A stretch of DNA of 64,000 bases from the NCBI GenBank assembly GCA_039105265.1, contig JAPFFF010000062.1:124001-188000 (forward strand). Direction: 5' to 3'. The notes below the pieces were generated by a model. That model made no database searches and was not told the DNA's origin. It saw only the letters and a list, made by a program, of their open reading frames with translations. Of this stretch, positions 27,519 to 38,091 are shown piece by piece (the first letter of the stretch is position 1; every line of letters starts with the position of its first letter). Origin of the DNA: Tritrichomonas musculus. Lineage: Eukaryota > Parabasalia > Tritrichomonadida > Tritrichomonadidae. The position numbers and the translations under genes are program-made.

Positions 27519-30482
27519 TTAAAACTCAGATCTTTTTTGTCTTATTAAATTGTTATTCAAAGTTGTTGGTTGAAAAGACGTTTGATTTATTGCAGATACA
27601 CCACCTTGGAGAATTGAACTTTGCATTTGTGATTGTGATTGAGACATTAAAAATCTGTTTGACATCTGAATATTCATCAATTCTTTCTTTTGGTTTTCTA
27701 GCTCGTCCTGTAGAACACTAACCGATTCATTTGAAATATTTGACACATCAGATTGAATTGATTGAAATGAAAGTGAGTTATTTTCATATCCGTAATCAAT
27801 ATCTTTTTCAACATCTTCAGGAATCATTGTTTGTTGAATGATTTGTCTTATTTTATTGATTTCGTTAGAAATTAATTCTCTATAACTTGTTCCACGTTCA
27901 GGATTGATTGAATCAAATGGATTGAAATTTTGCTTCTTTTGATTCAATTTGTTCATCATTCGCTCAATTGTTTCCTTTTCAATGTTTTGATGAGTTATTT
28001 TTGAATTTAATTCGACTTGTTTGATTTGAATTGATCTTGATCGTCTTTCAATTTCTTTGTTGAATGATTGATCAAACTCTCTCATTGAATTTGATTCTGA
28101 TCTTTCTTTTTCAAATTCTTGAATAATTTCTTCAGTATTCAATTTAACAGTGTTTGATAATTTTTCAATTTCAATTTCAAGTTTCTTCAATTCATTCAAA
28201 AGATTTTCAGTGGCGGTTATATTTTTACAATCAGCTTCTTTCAGGCCAATTGTCATCAACTTTGTTTCTTCATCAATCACGCTTGATATTCGCCTAGATA
28301 ATGTCGTGTGATTGAGCTCTTGATGCTGAATTGGAACTTCGATTATTTGACCAATTTCTGATGTGATTGAGCTGGTGAATTCATCGATGTCGATTGAATC
28401 GATGGGAGCCGATGCTGGCACTTGCTGTTTCATCAGGTTGTTGAATTCGCCTGTGAAAATGCGTTTTAATGATGATATTGATCGATTAAAAGAGTAAACA
28501 AAATCAATTTCAAGAGAGCCAAGCGGTCCGTTAAAGAGCGGCTGATAAGGACGAGAAATAGGTGAAATGAAAGAAGCTGATTGTTGATTTTGGAATTGAA
28601 AAGAAGGCTGTTGTTCCATTGTCTGCTGTTGGTTTGGAATCTGTTGATTTTGTTGAAATTGAATTTGCGATATCGTTGTTTGATTTGGAAATGTTTGTTG
28701 TTGTTGGTTATTTAACTGGTCGTTTGATTTTGGAATGAATTCTTGCTGAGCATTTTGTTGTTGTTGGCGGTTTGTATCATTATATTGTTGTTGCATTGAA
28801 TTGGATGAATTGTTTTGTTGCTGCTGGAAAGGATGTTTTTTTGTTTGTTCATTTGAAAAACTTTGATTTGCAAACGTGTTTTGGTTTTGATTTGCAAACG
28901 TGTTTTGATTTTGATTTGCAAACGTGTTTTGGTTTTGATTTGCAAACGTGTTTTGGTTTTGATTTGCAAACGTGTTTTGGTTTTGATTTGCAAACGTGTT
29001 TTGATTTTGATTTGCAAACGTGTTTTGGTTTTGATTTGCAAACGTGTTTTGATTTTGATTTGCAAACGTGTTTTGATTTTGATTTGCAAACGTGTTTTGG
29101 TTTTGATTTGCAAACGTGTTTTGGTTTTGATTTGCAAACGTGTTTTGGTTTTGATTTTGATTTGCAAACGTGTTTTGATTTTGATTTGCAAACGTGTTTT
29201 GGTTTTGATTTGCAAACGTGTTTTGATTTTGATTTGCAAACGTGTTTTGATTTTGATTTGCAAACGTGTTTTGGTTTTGATTTGCAAACGTGTTTTGGTT
29301 TTGGTTTTGATTTGCAAACGTGTTTTGATTTTGATTTGCAAACGTGTTTTGATTTTGATTTGCAAACGTGTTTTGGTTTTGATTTGCAAACGTGTTTTGA
29401 TTTTGATTTGCAAACGTGTTTTGATTTTGATTTGCAAACGTGTTTTGGTTTTGATTTGCAAACGTGTTTTGGTTTTGGTTTTGATTTGCAAACGTGTTTT
29501 GGTTTTGGTTTTGGTTTTGATTGTTCGAAGACTGTTTAAGAGGGAAACTATGAAATGTCTGATTGTTTGTTTGATTAGGCTCGATGTCTTCCTCCTCTTC
29601 TTCGATGACTAAATCATTGGCATTAACATCTCGACTCATTATTCTTAAATTGTCATTATTTTGAAAAGGTGGATGAATGCATTCATTTGTTCTCACTTTA
29701 GAATGAGCATCTGGTGCAAATTGGACTTTAATTGAGTTTTGTTGTTGCTGATTCGATTGAGCAGGACTCTTTTTCTTCGCTGAAAACGGATTCTGGTTTG
29801 ATGGCGGAGGTGGAATTGGTGGCAATTGTGTGAATAATTGAAAAGACTCTGCTCCTGAAAGTGGAGCATTGGATGACAATGAAGATGAATGATTGGAGCT
29901 GTTGCTTTGTGATACTGGATGCTTCTTTGGAATCGGTGGAATCGAAAACGGACTCAATGTTGACGGAATCTCGGAAACAAGAGGAGCTGTTCCTTGGTAG
30001 TCATCAATAACTGAAACTCCATCATCAAATTCATCAATTGGATGAAATTGTAATTTTTGTTTTGATGGAACTTTTTGAATAGCTGATGGCCCGCCAATCA
30101 TTGAATTATCGCCAGTTATCATAGATGCTGTATCAATTGCTTTGTCAATGGTGTTTTTCCGTAAAAGACGACTTCCTGATGATTTTGGTTTCGGCGGAGG
30201 TGTTACTTTTTGAGTATTTGGTATATCATCCATTGGAATAGCCATAAAACCTTTATTGATTGGCTTTCTTTGAGGAGAATTGGGCTGTTCGTGCGGTGTC
30301 ATTGGAACTGCTGTGAATCTATTGATCTGTTTCGATGCTTGTAAATGAACATTTGGAATTTGATCATCTGAATAACGCGGTGAATCATTGTCTAAAAAAT
30401 CTTCAAATCGTTCAACATTGGAATTAAAATCACCAGAATTATGATCTTCTAATGATCCTACTGGCGATGTATTATGAATCAT
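27519..30482 (-). CDS. Low-complexity and coiled-coil protein with an Asn/Gln repeat array, 987 aa
   Basis: The first in-frame ATG is at 30482. Residues 1-300 are Ser/Pro/Asn-rich and disordered. An array of 8-residue units (NTFANQNQ) follows, and then Gln-rich sequence. About residues 650-900 start with a globular-looking LGSLEIDFVYSFNRSISSLK segment and continue as coiled coil (…LNELKKLEIEIEKLSNTVKL…). The C-terminus is Ser/Gln-rich. The order disordered N-terminus, then a conserved segment beginning with a LE-x(4)-YS-x(4)-SL helix, then coiled coil, resembles FBF1, a transition-fibre protein of basal bodies. That resemblance is weak and from memory. A cytoskeletal or flagellar role is inference only. 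Confidence 0.75.
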   Translation of the reverse strand: MIHNTSPVGSLEDHNSGDFNSNVERFEDFLDNDSPRYSDDQIPNVHLQASKQINRFTAVPMTPHEQPNSPQRKPINKGFMAIPMDDIPNTQKVTPPPKPKSSGSRLLRKNTIDKAIDTASMITGDNSMIGGPSAIQKVPSKQKLQFHPIDEFDDGVSVIDDYQGTAPLVSEIPSTLSPFSIPPIPKKHPVSQSNSSNHSSSLSSNAPLSGAESFQLFTQLPPIPPPPSNQNPFSAKKKSPAQSNQQQQNSIKVQFAPDAHSKVRTNECIHPPFQNNDNLRIMSRDVNANDLVIEEEEEDIEPNQTNNQTFHSFPLKQSSNNQNQNQNQNTFANQNQNQNTFANQNQNTFANQNQNTFANQNQNTFANQNQNTFANQNQNTFANQNQNTFANQNQNQNTFANQNQNTFANQNQNTFANQNQNTFANQNQNTFANQNQNTFANQNQNQNTFANQNQNTFANQNQNTFANQNQNTFANQNQNTFANQNQNTFANQNQNTFANQNQNTFANQNQNTFANQNQNTFANQNQNTFANQNQNTFANQSFSNEQTKKHPFQQQQNNSSNSMQQQYNDTNRQQQQNAQQEFIPKSNDQLNNQQQQTFPNQTTISQIQFQQNQQIPNQQQTMEQQPSFQFQNQQSASFISPISRPYQPLFNGPLGSLEIDFVYSFNRSISSLKRIFTGEFNNLMKQQVPASAPIDSIDIDEFTSSITSEIGQIIEVPIQHQELNHTTLSRRISSVIDEETKLMTIGLKEADCKNITATENLLNELKKLEIEIEKLSNTVKLNTEEIIQEFEKERSESNSMREFDQSFNKEIERRSRSIQIKQVELNSKITHQNIEKETIERMMNKLNQKKQNFNPFDSINPERGTSYRELISNEINKIRQIIQQTMIPEDVEKDIDYGYENNSLSFQSIQSDVSNISNESVSVLQDELENQKKELMNIQMSNRFLMSQSQSQMQSSILQGGVSAINQTSFQPTTLNNNLIRQKRSEF
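28863..29520 (-). repeat. 24-bp coding minisatellite (about 26 NTFANQNQ units)
   Basis: The plus-strand unit is GATTTGCAAACGTGTTTTGG plus TTTT, differing between copies mainly by G or A at one position. A few copies carry an extra 6 bp (one more Gln-Asn). The array codes for Asn/Gln-rich octapeptides in the minus-strand gene. It also contains no stop codons in several other frames on both strands, giving long shadow frames of 249-259 codons that are not genes. Near-identity of units shows recent expansion or homogenisation. Confidence 0.95.
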
Positions 30483-30826
30483 TAGATATTTTTTACGTTT
30501 ATAAATTTGTAACGAACTTTTTTCACCTATCAATGATCGTACGAAGTTTTTCTAAAAAATAAAATTATCTTAATAATTTATAATAATAAAATGTTGATTT
30601 TTGAGTAATTATGAATTTTATTTGATATATAATTTAATTAAATCGATTTATTTATTAGTATTTGTTTAGAAAGAAAAATGTATTTGATAATATTTAAAAA
30701 ATTATCTTATTAATGATTTTTGCATTATTATATATTAACTTGTTTTCATAAATAAAGAATATATTAGAATTCAAAATGGTAATAAAAGAAAATAAAATAT
30801 TTATTATTTAATTTTTTTGTATTTAT
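30483..30826. other. Spacer between two minus-strand genes
   Basis: AT-rich, about 340 bases, separating the 3' end of the GH110 gene's upstream neighbour from it. No gene or repeat is seen. Confidence 0.5.
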
Positions 30827-33022
30827 TTAATTAATGTGAATTTCTGATTTATCAGTATTTTCCAATTTCACATCATCGATTGAAAATATTTTTTCAGGTG
30901 TCACATGATTTTCGTTAATTGAAATATTCTTCACCTTATTAAACTGGAAAGGCTTCTGATTCCAAGAACCGAAATCATCGTTGTAATTAATGACGTTATT
31001 TCTAAACACGACATTTTCAGATGACATTCCATAAAGAAGAGGTACGTTAAACGTATTGATCGTATTCCCCTCAATTATCACATTTCTATGATAAAATTTA
31101 GATTGACCTTTAACGTCTGCAATTGTTGGATTGAATGAAAAAATGGCGTTAGTGAACTGATAAGTTGAAGTCAAAGCATTTGTGATTGTATTGTTTCGAA
31201 TAACCACTTTTTGACAGGAACCGCTTTCGTACCAATTGGCAGCATCACCGGCAAACAAGACTGCAGAACCAGAAGTGTAATCGAAGTCATTATTCTCAAC
31301 CAAAACGTCCTTCGGAGTTGTAAAAAGACAACCTCGAGCACGATTGTTTTTGACTCCGTTATTTCGAAACACAACAGATGGATAAAAGTCGCCATTTTCA
31401 ACAGCATCACCAACACCAATTGACGATGGAATGGATCCTTCAAAGACAACCAACAGCTCATTTGTTGACAACTTCTCAGCACTCATTACAACTCGAATTT
31501 CGTCATTTTCAAGCGTTTTTGAACGAATGAATTGAATTTTTTCACCGGGCAAAAAAGTTTCAAAACCGACAGATTGTGAATGCACATATTGAAGTTTAAC
31601 GCAGGAATTGTTGACAACTTCAATGATCTTCAATGATGTCGAATGAACATTTATCGCATCATCCATCATCCCCTCAAAAATTGTGTTTTCAACCAATATT
31701 TGGCCCTTGCAATTTGAAAAGTGGGTCGCATCAGCGCTCGATGAATAATAACGGCCAAAACCGCATTCAACGCCTGAATTAATGATGTGGATTGTGTCAG
31801 ATCGTTGGCCAATGATCGCCATCCCTTGTGATGAATATATGTGCACGTTATTCAATGTCGTATCGTTCGAACGATAGATGACAATTGAAGGGTGCGGACG
31901 ATCCCAAGTTCTGAAAACAACAACGTCTCCTTCCTTCAATCCGTATCGTTTCAAATTCTGAGTAATGGTTGTATAACCGTCAGAACCGCCAGTAGCAATA
32001 GCAACATAATTCACATCACCGGTATTTGCGAGTATATGACCACTTTCCTTCTCAAAAAGTGTCATACTGTTAACGCCAAGATTGAAGCCTTCGTGCTCGA
32101 AAACAAAAGTCAGCATTTCAACGTGAAAAGGGAACAATGTTGTATTGATATGAAAGGACGTTGTGAAGTAATCAGCTGAAGTTACAACGCCTTCAGTGTA
32201 GTACGGTCGCCAATAATCAATAATAACGTTTTTAACCGTCACATTCGAACTGTCAAGAATCAGAAATGGCTCCATCAAATCGTGGAAGTAAAAAGTCGAG
32301 CCAGAACAGTCAAGCACAAAATCGTGAAGATCTACAAGTGGAATGGCAATTGGCTGAAATGTGGGCTGGTCATGGTTAGACACATGGAAGGACATCGTCA
32401 AGGCACCGGCCAAATAAAAGTGGTACTCACCTTTCTGGAGAACGATCAACTTTTCTGAACTCGATCGACATTCACTGATCATCTTTCGTAGAGCTGGGCC
32501 TTGATCGTCGAAGGTGTTTTTCTTAAGAATTGTATGGCGGTTTTTCTTCGACTTTTTCATTACTTTATCGTACCCCCATTTGAGATCAACCCAATCGGCA
32601 TGGTCAAAATCTTTCGTATCGTACTCATCCGCAAATAAATATAGTTTTTTGCTCCCTTTCGGTACTTCAACTGTAAATTTGGAGGCTGAGTCACCTTTTT
32701 GCATGACTTTCGAATACCAAAGAACTTCTGAACCTGATAAAACTCTGAAAATTACTGTGGCCGAATCACCTGTGATTTCATCATCAATTCCACATGCGCC
32801 TGAAAGTGATGTAGCTCCTTCGGGAACAGTAATTGGAATCATTGAAGTAGCATGTGTGCCAATTCCAGTGGAATATGTAACTCCAGCAATGGTTAATGGA
32901 TGTCCTTCGACTGATAAATCACGATGACATTGTCCATATACTTGTTTGGTCATTAAAATATCATTATCTGAAACAACTGGGTCTGAAAGAACTAAAATAG
33001 TAAAAAAGAATGAATAAATCAT
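30827..33022 (-). CDS. Secreted NPCBM-GH110 protein (alpha-1,3-galactosidase-like)
   Basis: A 731-residue protein. A signal peptide (about 1-18) is followed by an NPCBM carbohydrate-binding domain (about 25-150: GVTYSTGIGTHA, then FADEYDTKDFDHADWVDLKW). A parallel beta-helix region (about 175-715) with the GH110 signatures follows. These are SSADATHFSNCKG with Asp431, GMMDDAINVHST with Asp454 and Asp455, and NWYESGSCQKVVIRNNTI, YQFTNAIFS near the C-terminus. The three Asp have the same relative spacing as the acidic residues reported as essential in bacterial GH110 enzymes. GH110 enzymes remove terminal alpha-1,3-galactose, as on blood-group B antigen or alpha-Gal glycans. A role in host mucin degradation is inference. 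The family is mainly bacterial and the coding sequence is more GC-rich than its flanks, so lateral transfer is plausible. Confidence 0.88.
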   Translation of the reverse strand: MIYSFFFTILVLSDPVVSDNDILMTKQVYGQCHRDLSVEGHPLTIAGVTYSTGIGTHATSMIPITVPEGATSLSGACGIDDEITGDSATVIFRVLSGSEVLWYSKVMQKGDSASKFTVEVPKGSKKLYLFADEYDTKDFDHADWVDLKWGYDKVMKKSKKNRHTILKKNTFDDQGPALRKMISECRSSSEKLIVLQKGEYHFYLAGALTMSFHVSNHDQPTFQPIAIPLVDLHDFVLDCSGSTFYFHDLMEPFLILDSSNVTVKNVIIDYWRPYYTEGVVTSADYFTTSFHINTTLFPFHVEMLTFVFEHEGFNLGVNSMTLFEKESGHILANTGDVNYVAIATGGSDGYTTITQNLKRYGLKEGDVVVFRTWDRPHPSIVIYRSNDTTLNNVHIYSSQGMAIIGQRSDTIHIINSGVECGFGRYYSSSADATHFSNCKGQILVENTIFEGMMDDAINVHSTSLKIIEVVNNSCVKLQYVHSQSVGFETFLPGEKIQFIRSKTLENDEIRVVMSAEKLSTNELLVVFEGSIPSSIGVGDAVENGDFYPSVVFRNNGVKNNRARGCLFTTPKDVLVENNDFDYTSGSAVLFAGDAANWYESGSCQKVVIRNNTITNALTSTYQFTNAIFSFNPTIADVKGQSKFYHRNVIIEGNTINTFNVPLLYGMSSENVVFRNNVINYNDDFGSWNQKPFQFNKVKNISINENHVTPEKIFSIDDVKLENTDKSEIHIN

Positions 33023-33338
33023 TAATTATTATAAAATTATATAACTTTTTCAGAGTTTTACAAAACATTGAAAAACAGCAATATCTTTTGTCATGATTAT
33101 TTATAATGAAAAAAATTTTGAATATTTAATTGATATACTCCATAAAAACACGAGGAATTTAATTTTGAATGTATAATGATTTAAAATATCAATAAGAGCA
33201 TATTAAATTTATTGTTTTAACATTATTTGAACTCAAATTAACCTATTTATTTGAAATATAAAAATGATAGACATTTGATTTATATTTAAATAAAAAAAAA
33301 GTTTGATAATTATTTGATTGAAGATTTGTTAAAAAAAA

Positions 33339-33418
33339 TGGTTGCTGTGGGGTTCGAACCCACGCCCTCGCGGACCAGTGCCTTAAACTGGCGCCTTAGA
33401 CCACTCGGCCAAACAACC
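33339..33418 (-). tRNA. tRNA-Leu(AAG)
   Basis: On the minus strand the acceptor stem is GGTTGTT/AGCAACC with discriminator A. The D arm is GCC-GAGTGGTCTAA-GGC. The anticodon arm is CCAGT-TTAAGGC-ACTGG, giving anticodon AAG. There is an extended variable arm and T arm GTGGG-TTCGAAC-CCCAC. It is 80 nt and has no intron. An A-run at 33331-33338 gives the T-run terminator. It lies between the GH110 gene and the C2-like gene. Confidence 0.95.
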
Positions 33419-33976
33419 TGATATTAATTCAAAAATAAAATTTATTAAAATTGAATGATAAAGTTATAGTTCGGTGAACTTTTTCAATTTTACTGATGTA
33501 TTTGCTATATTAACTCATAATGAGTAAATTTCGTATTTTTATAATAAAATAAAAATATATTTTATATAATTTATACAAAATATTTTTATATTTAAAAGAT
33601 ATTTATATTTTACTAAAGTTATTAGTTTTTCGTGATATCTCAATTAAAAAATGTATATTCTTAAATTTTATATGATTTATAATATTTAAAATATATATAA
33701 ATAATAAAATATAAAAATAATCTTTTTAAATAAAATACAAAAAAATACTATATGAATGCATTATTTTTTTATTAGAAAATTAATCAAATATTTATATTTA
33801 ATAAAATAAGAGGGAAAAATAGGCTTACAATTATGCCTTTAATTTTTTTTGGCAAAAAGATATTGGCATAAAATTTTTTAAACAATTTAAAATTATTTCT
33901 ATATATCATTATAAATTTTTCTCAAATATTTTTACTCAAATAATTTGAGTAAACTTCCTTCTTCAATATTACTGTA
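33419..33976. other. Intergenic, nothing recognised
   Basis: AT-rich spacer. A near-palindrome TACTCAAATAATTTGAGTA at about 33934-33952 lies 25-45 bases before the next ATG and could be a regulatory site; that is inference. Confidence 0.4.
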
Positions 33977-34450
33977 ATGAGTAAATATATTTTCGATGTT
34001 AAAATTAATTATGCCAATCTTTCGCCAGAGATTCAAAAGATTAAGTCTCCGCTAGGCCTAATTCTTTCAGTTGACGGAAATAGTCAATCGATTGAAACTC
34101 CATCAGTCAAATCGTCTGATCCAACATGGAATTATTGCGCAAGATTTATACTTCTTCTTCCAAACCTTTCACATGCTTATATTTATATTAAATTATGCGC
34201 GAAAAATCAAAAAACCAATCAAATAGTTGTTCTCGCAACCTCAAAATGCAATTTAAAAGCCATGCCAGTTGGATCTCCAAAAAATATTACAATACCTCTT
34301 ATGAATACTAAGAATACAGCTATTTGTTCTGCCAAATTATGCTTGACGGCAACAATTTCTGCCTATGCGCCAACGCCAGTTAATTATCATTCGCAGCCAC
34401 CGTATCCATATTCAGATCGAGTTTCCGGTGTACTTTACCCTAGTGTTTAA
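33977..34450 (+). CDS. Small C2-like domain protein
   Basis: A 157-residue protein. Residues about 1-130 alternate beta strands: SPLGLILSVDG, a DPTWN turn, then AYIYIKLCAKN, and SPKNITIPLMN followed by KLCLTATISAY. The DPTWN followed by a hydrophobic strand and an L-K-x-MP-x-G-SPK-x-ITIPL hairpin is what one expects of a C2-type beta-sandwich. The loop Asp set for calcium binding is incomplete, so calcium-independent binding is likely. The tail is Pro/Tyr-rich (SQPPYPYSD). The ATG at 33977 follows a CTTCAATATTACTG initiator-like stretch. A membrane-adaptor role is inference. Confidence 0.7.
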   Translation: MSKYIFDVKINYANLSPEIQKIKSPLGLILSVDGNSQSIETPSVKSSDPTWNYCARFILLLPNLSHAYIYIKLCAKNQKTNQIVVLATSKCNLKAMPVGSPKNITIPLMNTKNTAICSAKLCLTATISAYAPTPVNYHSQPPYPYSDRVSGVLYPSV

Positions 34451-36129
34451 TCAATAATGTTTTTAATATATAAATAAATTAAGAAATTCAGCTTAGCGTT
34501 CTGGGTTTTTTAATTTCAAAATAATAGTATAGAAGCATATTCAGTAATTATTATATAAATCTTCTTTGATAATATTTTAAATAATGTATTTTATTTTTGA
34601 AAAGTTTTATTACTTCATTACTTCGTTAGTAACAGAGCAAGTATTTATAAATTTTCAAATCAAACTTAGGGTAAATATATATAGAATTCTTCACCGAATA
34701 TTTTTTTGAATACTTTATATTAATATAAAAGAGGTCAACTCTCTCAAATTTTTTTTTGATTGAAAAATAATAATATCTTAAAAATTATATATTCTTTTAA
34801 ATTAATAAATTTTTAAATTAATATTAGATAGAATTCATATTCACTTATTATATCTTAAAAAACAAAAAAAATCATTATTTATTCCATAAATCATTAAAAA
34901 TAGTGTTTTTATTATTCTACTTGAGGTTTTTTCTTAAATGATTTATTATTTACATTATTTATTTGTAACTTGAAATATAATAATAATTTTTAACAAATTA
35001 TATTATTAATATTCAAGAAATTTTTATTTTTTATAAATAAAAATTTTGAATTTAAAATTGAATTAAATGCTAGTTTTTGAAAAAATTATTTTAATAATAT
35101 CAGAATTTTGAAAATATATTGTTTTATTAACAAATACTTATTTTTTTGATAATATATTAGTAATATCGTAATATTAATGATTATATATTTTATACACATA
35201 ATTTAAATCATATTTATATTATTATAAAATATTACTTTACATTTTAACTCAGTTTATTTGTATATCACAATTGAGAATTAATTATTATAACATATTAATT
35301 CAATTTTATTTATCACAAATAAATTTATCTTACATGATATTTAATTAATTACTTTTTTATTAATTTAAAAGATGTAAATAAAATTATAAAAAAAGAATAT
35401 ATGACATGAAGGTTATTAATTTAAAAGATGTAAATAAAATTATAAAAAAATCTTTTTGAATGGTGGAAATTAGATAAAAACTCAAAAATTTTTTCCTCTT
35501 TCAAAAGTTAAACTTTTTCTGTTTTTATTTTAATGAAATATCTCTATTTTGGCTAATAGAATTGGCTTCATATTTAAAATTACATCATGTTATTTGTAAT
35601 GTTATTATTATTTATTATTAATTTTTTATAATTTTAGAATATGATAACCGCCAAACGTCGAACCCTTTTATTAATATATTTTTTTGAATGGTTTATTATT
35701 TTTTCTCCAATGAAATTTGTATTAAAAAAAACCTCAAATAATAGAGTAATAGATAATAAGGGGCGATTTGCATTTCATGTTTCTCACAGCATTATTGAGC
35801 TGTGAAAGAAAAACTGTTTTCAATATTTAAATGGAGAAAAAAAAAAAATATATAAGCATCAGGGAATTGTATAAGTAAATTTCAGGTTGGAAACGAAACA
35901 TTTTATTAGAATTTGCATGATTAGAATCAGGAAACTTGATAATTGGAATTGTTGATCTGGAAAAAATCGTTGAAAAAACTGATATTGAGACTAATATGAT
36001 ACTAAACTTTGTTAATAGTTGATTTTAAAAAAAAAAAAAAAAAAAAAGATTCCATCATTAATAAAATATGATGTTTGAGTATAAATTTTTGTTTCCACAG
36101 TTAATCAGCCTGATTTATCATCAGCAAAT
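34451..36129. other. 1.7-kb AT-rich spacer with a duplicated block
   Basis: No gene is supported. A block of about 36 bp (TTAATTTAAAAGATGTAAAT…) occurs twice, near 35357 and 35416. TTTTTGAATRS motifs occur near 34709, 35454 and 35683. A hairpin CTCACAGC…GCTGTGAA lies near 35785, and an A-run at 36029-36049. Confidence 0.45.
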
Positions 36130-36795
36130 TCAAGTTTTCAAATCAAATTGCAATTTCAGGTTGATGTTTCAAGATCAACAATTGATAAAATAAAACACAA
36201 ATTGAATTTCCAGTATGGTCCAAAATTGCAATCTTTGCGATTAACTGATCATGCAAAATCAGTGAGATTAAATTGTGCTAATTGGTTCTTATACAACAAT
36301 CTTGCTTCAATAAATAGAATATTTAGTGATGAAAGTTGGTTCGTTATTGGACCGAATAATTATTACATTTGGAGATTAAGAGGAAAATACTACGACAATG
36401 TTTTTGCCTGCAATGAAATCAAGAAAGATAAAGTTATGTTCTGTGTGTGGAATAGGTAGAAATTTTAAAACAAACTTTTTTTTTTTAAGTACAATGTTAA
36501 TAATGAAGAATATGTAAAAACTGCAATTGTAGGAAGCAATGGCTGATAATATGTATGGAGCAGCGAATTGGCTACCACAAAAAGACAATGGTCGGCCGCA
36601 CACTGCCGCAAAAACACAACAAAAATTAGCACAGATGAAAATAAGCATGCTTTCCAATTTGCCGCCATACTCTCTTGATTTATCTCCCAAAAAGTTAATG
36701 AAAAGGAGAGTTGATAAATATAAGCTTAAAACAATACAACAGTTAATCCAATGTGTTCATTATGTTTGGGACATCTCACATGTTCCACAATAAAA
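36130..36795 (+). pseudogene. Tc1/mariner transposase remnant
   Basis: Two open pieces carry mariner-family landmarks. The first (about 36148-36459) has VSRSTIDKIKHKL, then the first catalytic block RIFSDESWFVIGPNN with Trp-Arg-x-x-Gly following. The second (about 36540-36790) has the second catalytic block QKDNGRPHTAAKTQQ and then PPYSLDLSPKK. The pieces lie in different frames, separated by a T-run near 36478. The third acidic residue position (normally SPDLNPxE) is degraded to SLDLSPKK. No ATG starts the first piece and no terminal repeats were identified, so this is an old internal fragment. Confidence 0.75.
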
Positions 36796-37036
36796 AAGTT
36801 CATTAATGATTTTACATTAAAACTAAATAAATGTATAGCAAATGGCGGCGGAGAAGCAAGAAGTCAAGAACCTTTAATTCTTCATCAAAAAAAATTGCAT
36901 TAACTTTTTGAATATGCATTGGAATAATTATTGAAGTAAACCTTAACTTTTTGATTAGAGGATATTTTGTTTTGAGAATCAAAAAAGTAAACCTTAACAC
37001 TTTTTGAATTTGATTTCCTTCAATAATTTATAGCAA

Positions 37037-37074
<38 letters not shown>

Positions 37075-37174
37075 AAATATAAAATAAAAAAACTTTTTCA
37101 ATGTAAAATTTTTAAATAAAATTTGATCTTAAAAATAGATTAAAAACTTAATGCATTGGAAATTTAATTTCTAG
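36796..37174. other. Spacer with duplicated motif and (TA)n microsatellite
   Basis: GAAGTAAACCTTAACTTTTTGA-like sequence occurs twice, near 36934 and 36987. The second is followed by TTGAATTTG. A pure AT dinucleotide run spans 37041-37069. No gene is seen. Confidence 0.5.
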
Positions 37175-37866
37175 TTCTTACACCATCAACTGACACATAT
37201 TTATATAGGCTTCGAATTTCCAAAGTCCTTGATGTTTTATGACGCAATATTGAACGCCATTCAAAGAGGCATAATAAGCACCTCTTCAGTTGAGTGAGTG
37301 TCATTTATAATTAGCAACATCGTCAATTCCAATTGATTTTAAGATTTTTTTTGTCATCAATTTTAAATCAGATTTTTTCAAATAAATTTCTTTTGAACTT
37401 CTTAAAAAGAAATAAAGCTATATGTCATTAAAAAGAAAAACTTTTGATCAGGGGCATTTGTTGGTGATATTGATTCATAAATAAATTAAACCATACAGGA
37501 TCAAACGTTTTTTTTTTGTCCTTGGACATCTCTCTTCTTTAATCATTTTTAAATATCTTGAAACTCATTGATAAAACGATATCATGTAAACCATGATCTT
37601 TAAAATATGATGAGAATGCTTGTATGTATTGCTTTAAAGTAGAATAACTTCGATTATTAGTTTCTATGTATTGCTTTAAAATTTGAAATACTAAGAAAGC
37701 AATGATATTATTTTTGGTAATCGGATAAGGATCTTCCATGAATGATATTTGTCAAAATATCTTCGTAAATATTTAGACATGACAAATATGCTTGCTTTGA
37801 AGACAAAGCAATTGAATTTGCTTTGATTTCATTTCCTTTGGCGAGAAGTTGTTGCATCAAACTCAT
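37175..37866 (-). mobile_element. Fossil tyrosine recombinase of a mobile element
   Basis: On the minus strand the region reads as a tyrosine-recombinase-like gene of the kind widespread in trichomonads. It has an N-terminal SAM-like DNA-binding part (SYSTLKQYIQAFSSYF) and, towards the 3' end, a C-terminal catalytic-domain part ending in a VSVDGVR stretch. It is clearly broken, with several interruptions, and shorter than an intact recombinase gene. It may derive from a Crypton-like or other recombinase-bearing element. Terminal repeats were not found, so the element boundaries are unknown. Confidence 0.55.
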
Positions 37867-38064
37867 CTTAATATTTGAATATATTTAATCGGTGTCTTTT
37901 GAATTAACCCGCTTTTTTTTAAAAAAATATTTTCAATTAGAGCTTATTTTTAATCAATAAAAAGTATAAAAGTTTTTTTATTTTAAATTTTTTTGAATTT
38001 TATTCAAAAATATAACCTCTTTTTTTTTTTTTTTTTTTTAATAAATAACTATCTAATAGTATAC

Positions 38065-38091
38065 GGTAGGCCATGCCTTGCACTGCCTACC
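38065..38091. other. GC-rich hairpin
   Basis: GGTAGGC and GCCTACC are separated by 13 bases, giving a 7-bp stem in otherwise AT-rich DNA after a long T-run. It may mark the edge of the fossil element to its right. No known RNA family is recognised. Confidence 0.3.

Noticed and set aside
28712-29612. Long open frames on both strands over the Asn/Gln repeat
   Set aside because: They are by-products of a 24-bp unit without stops; composition is purely repetitive and the real gene is the 27519-30482 minus-strand frame.
31892-32927. Plus-strand frames of 95-137 codons within the GH110 gene
   Set aside because: Antisense shadows of a GC-richer coding sequence; the minus-strand product has clear catalytic motifs.
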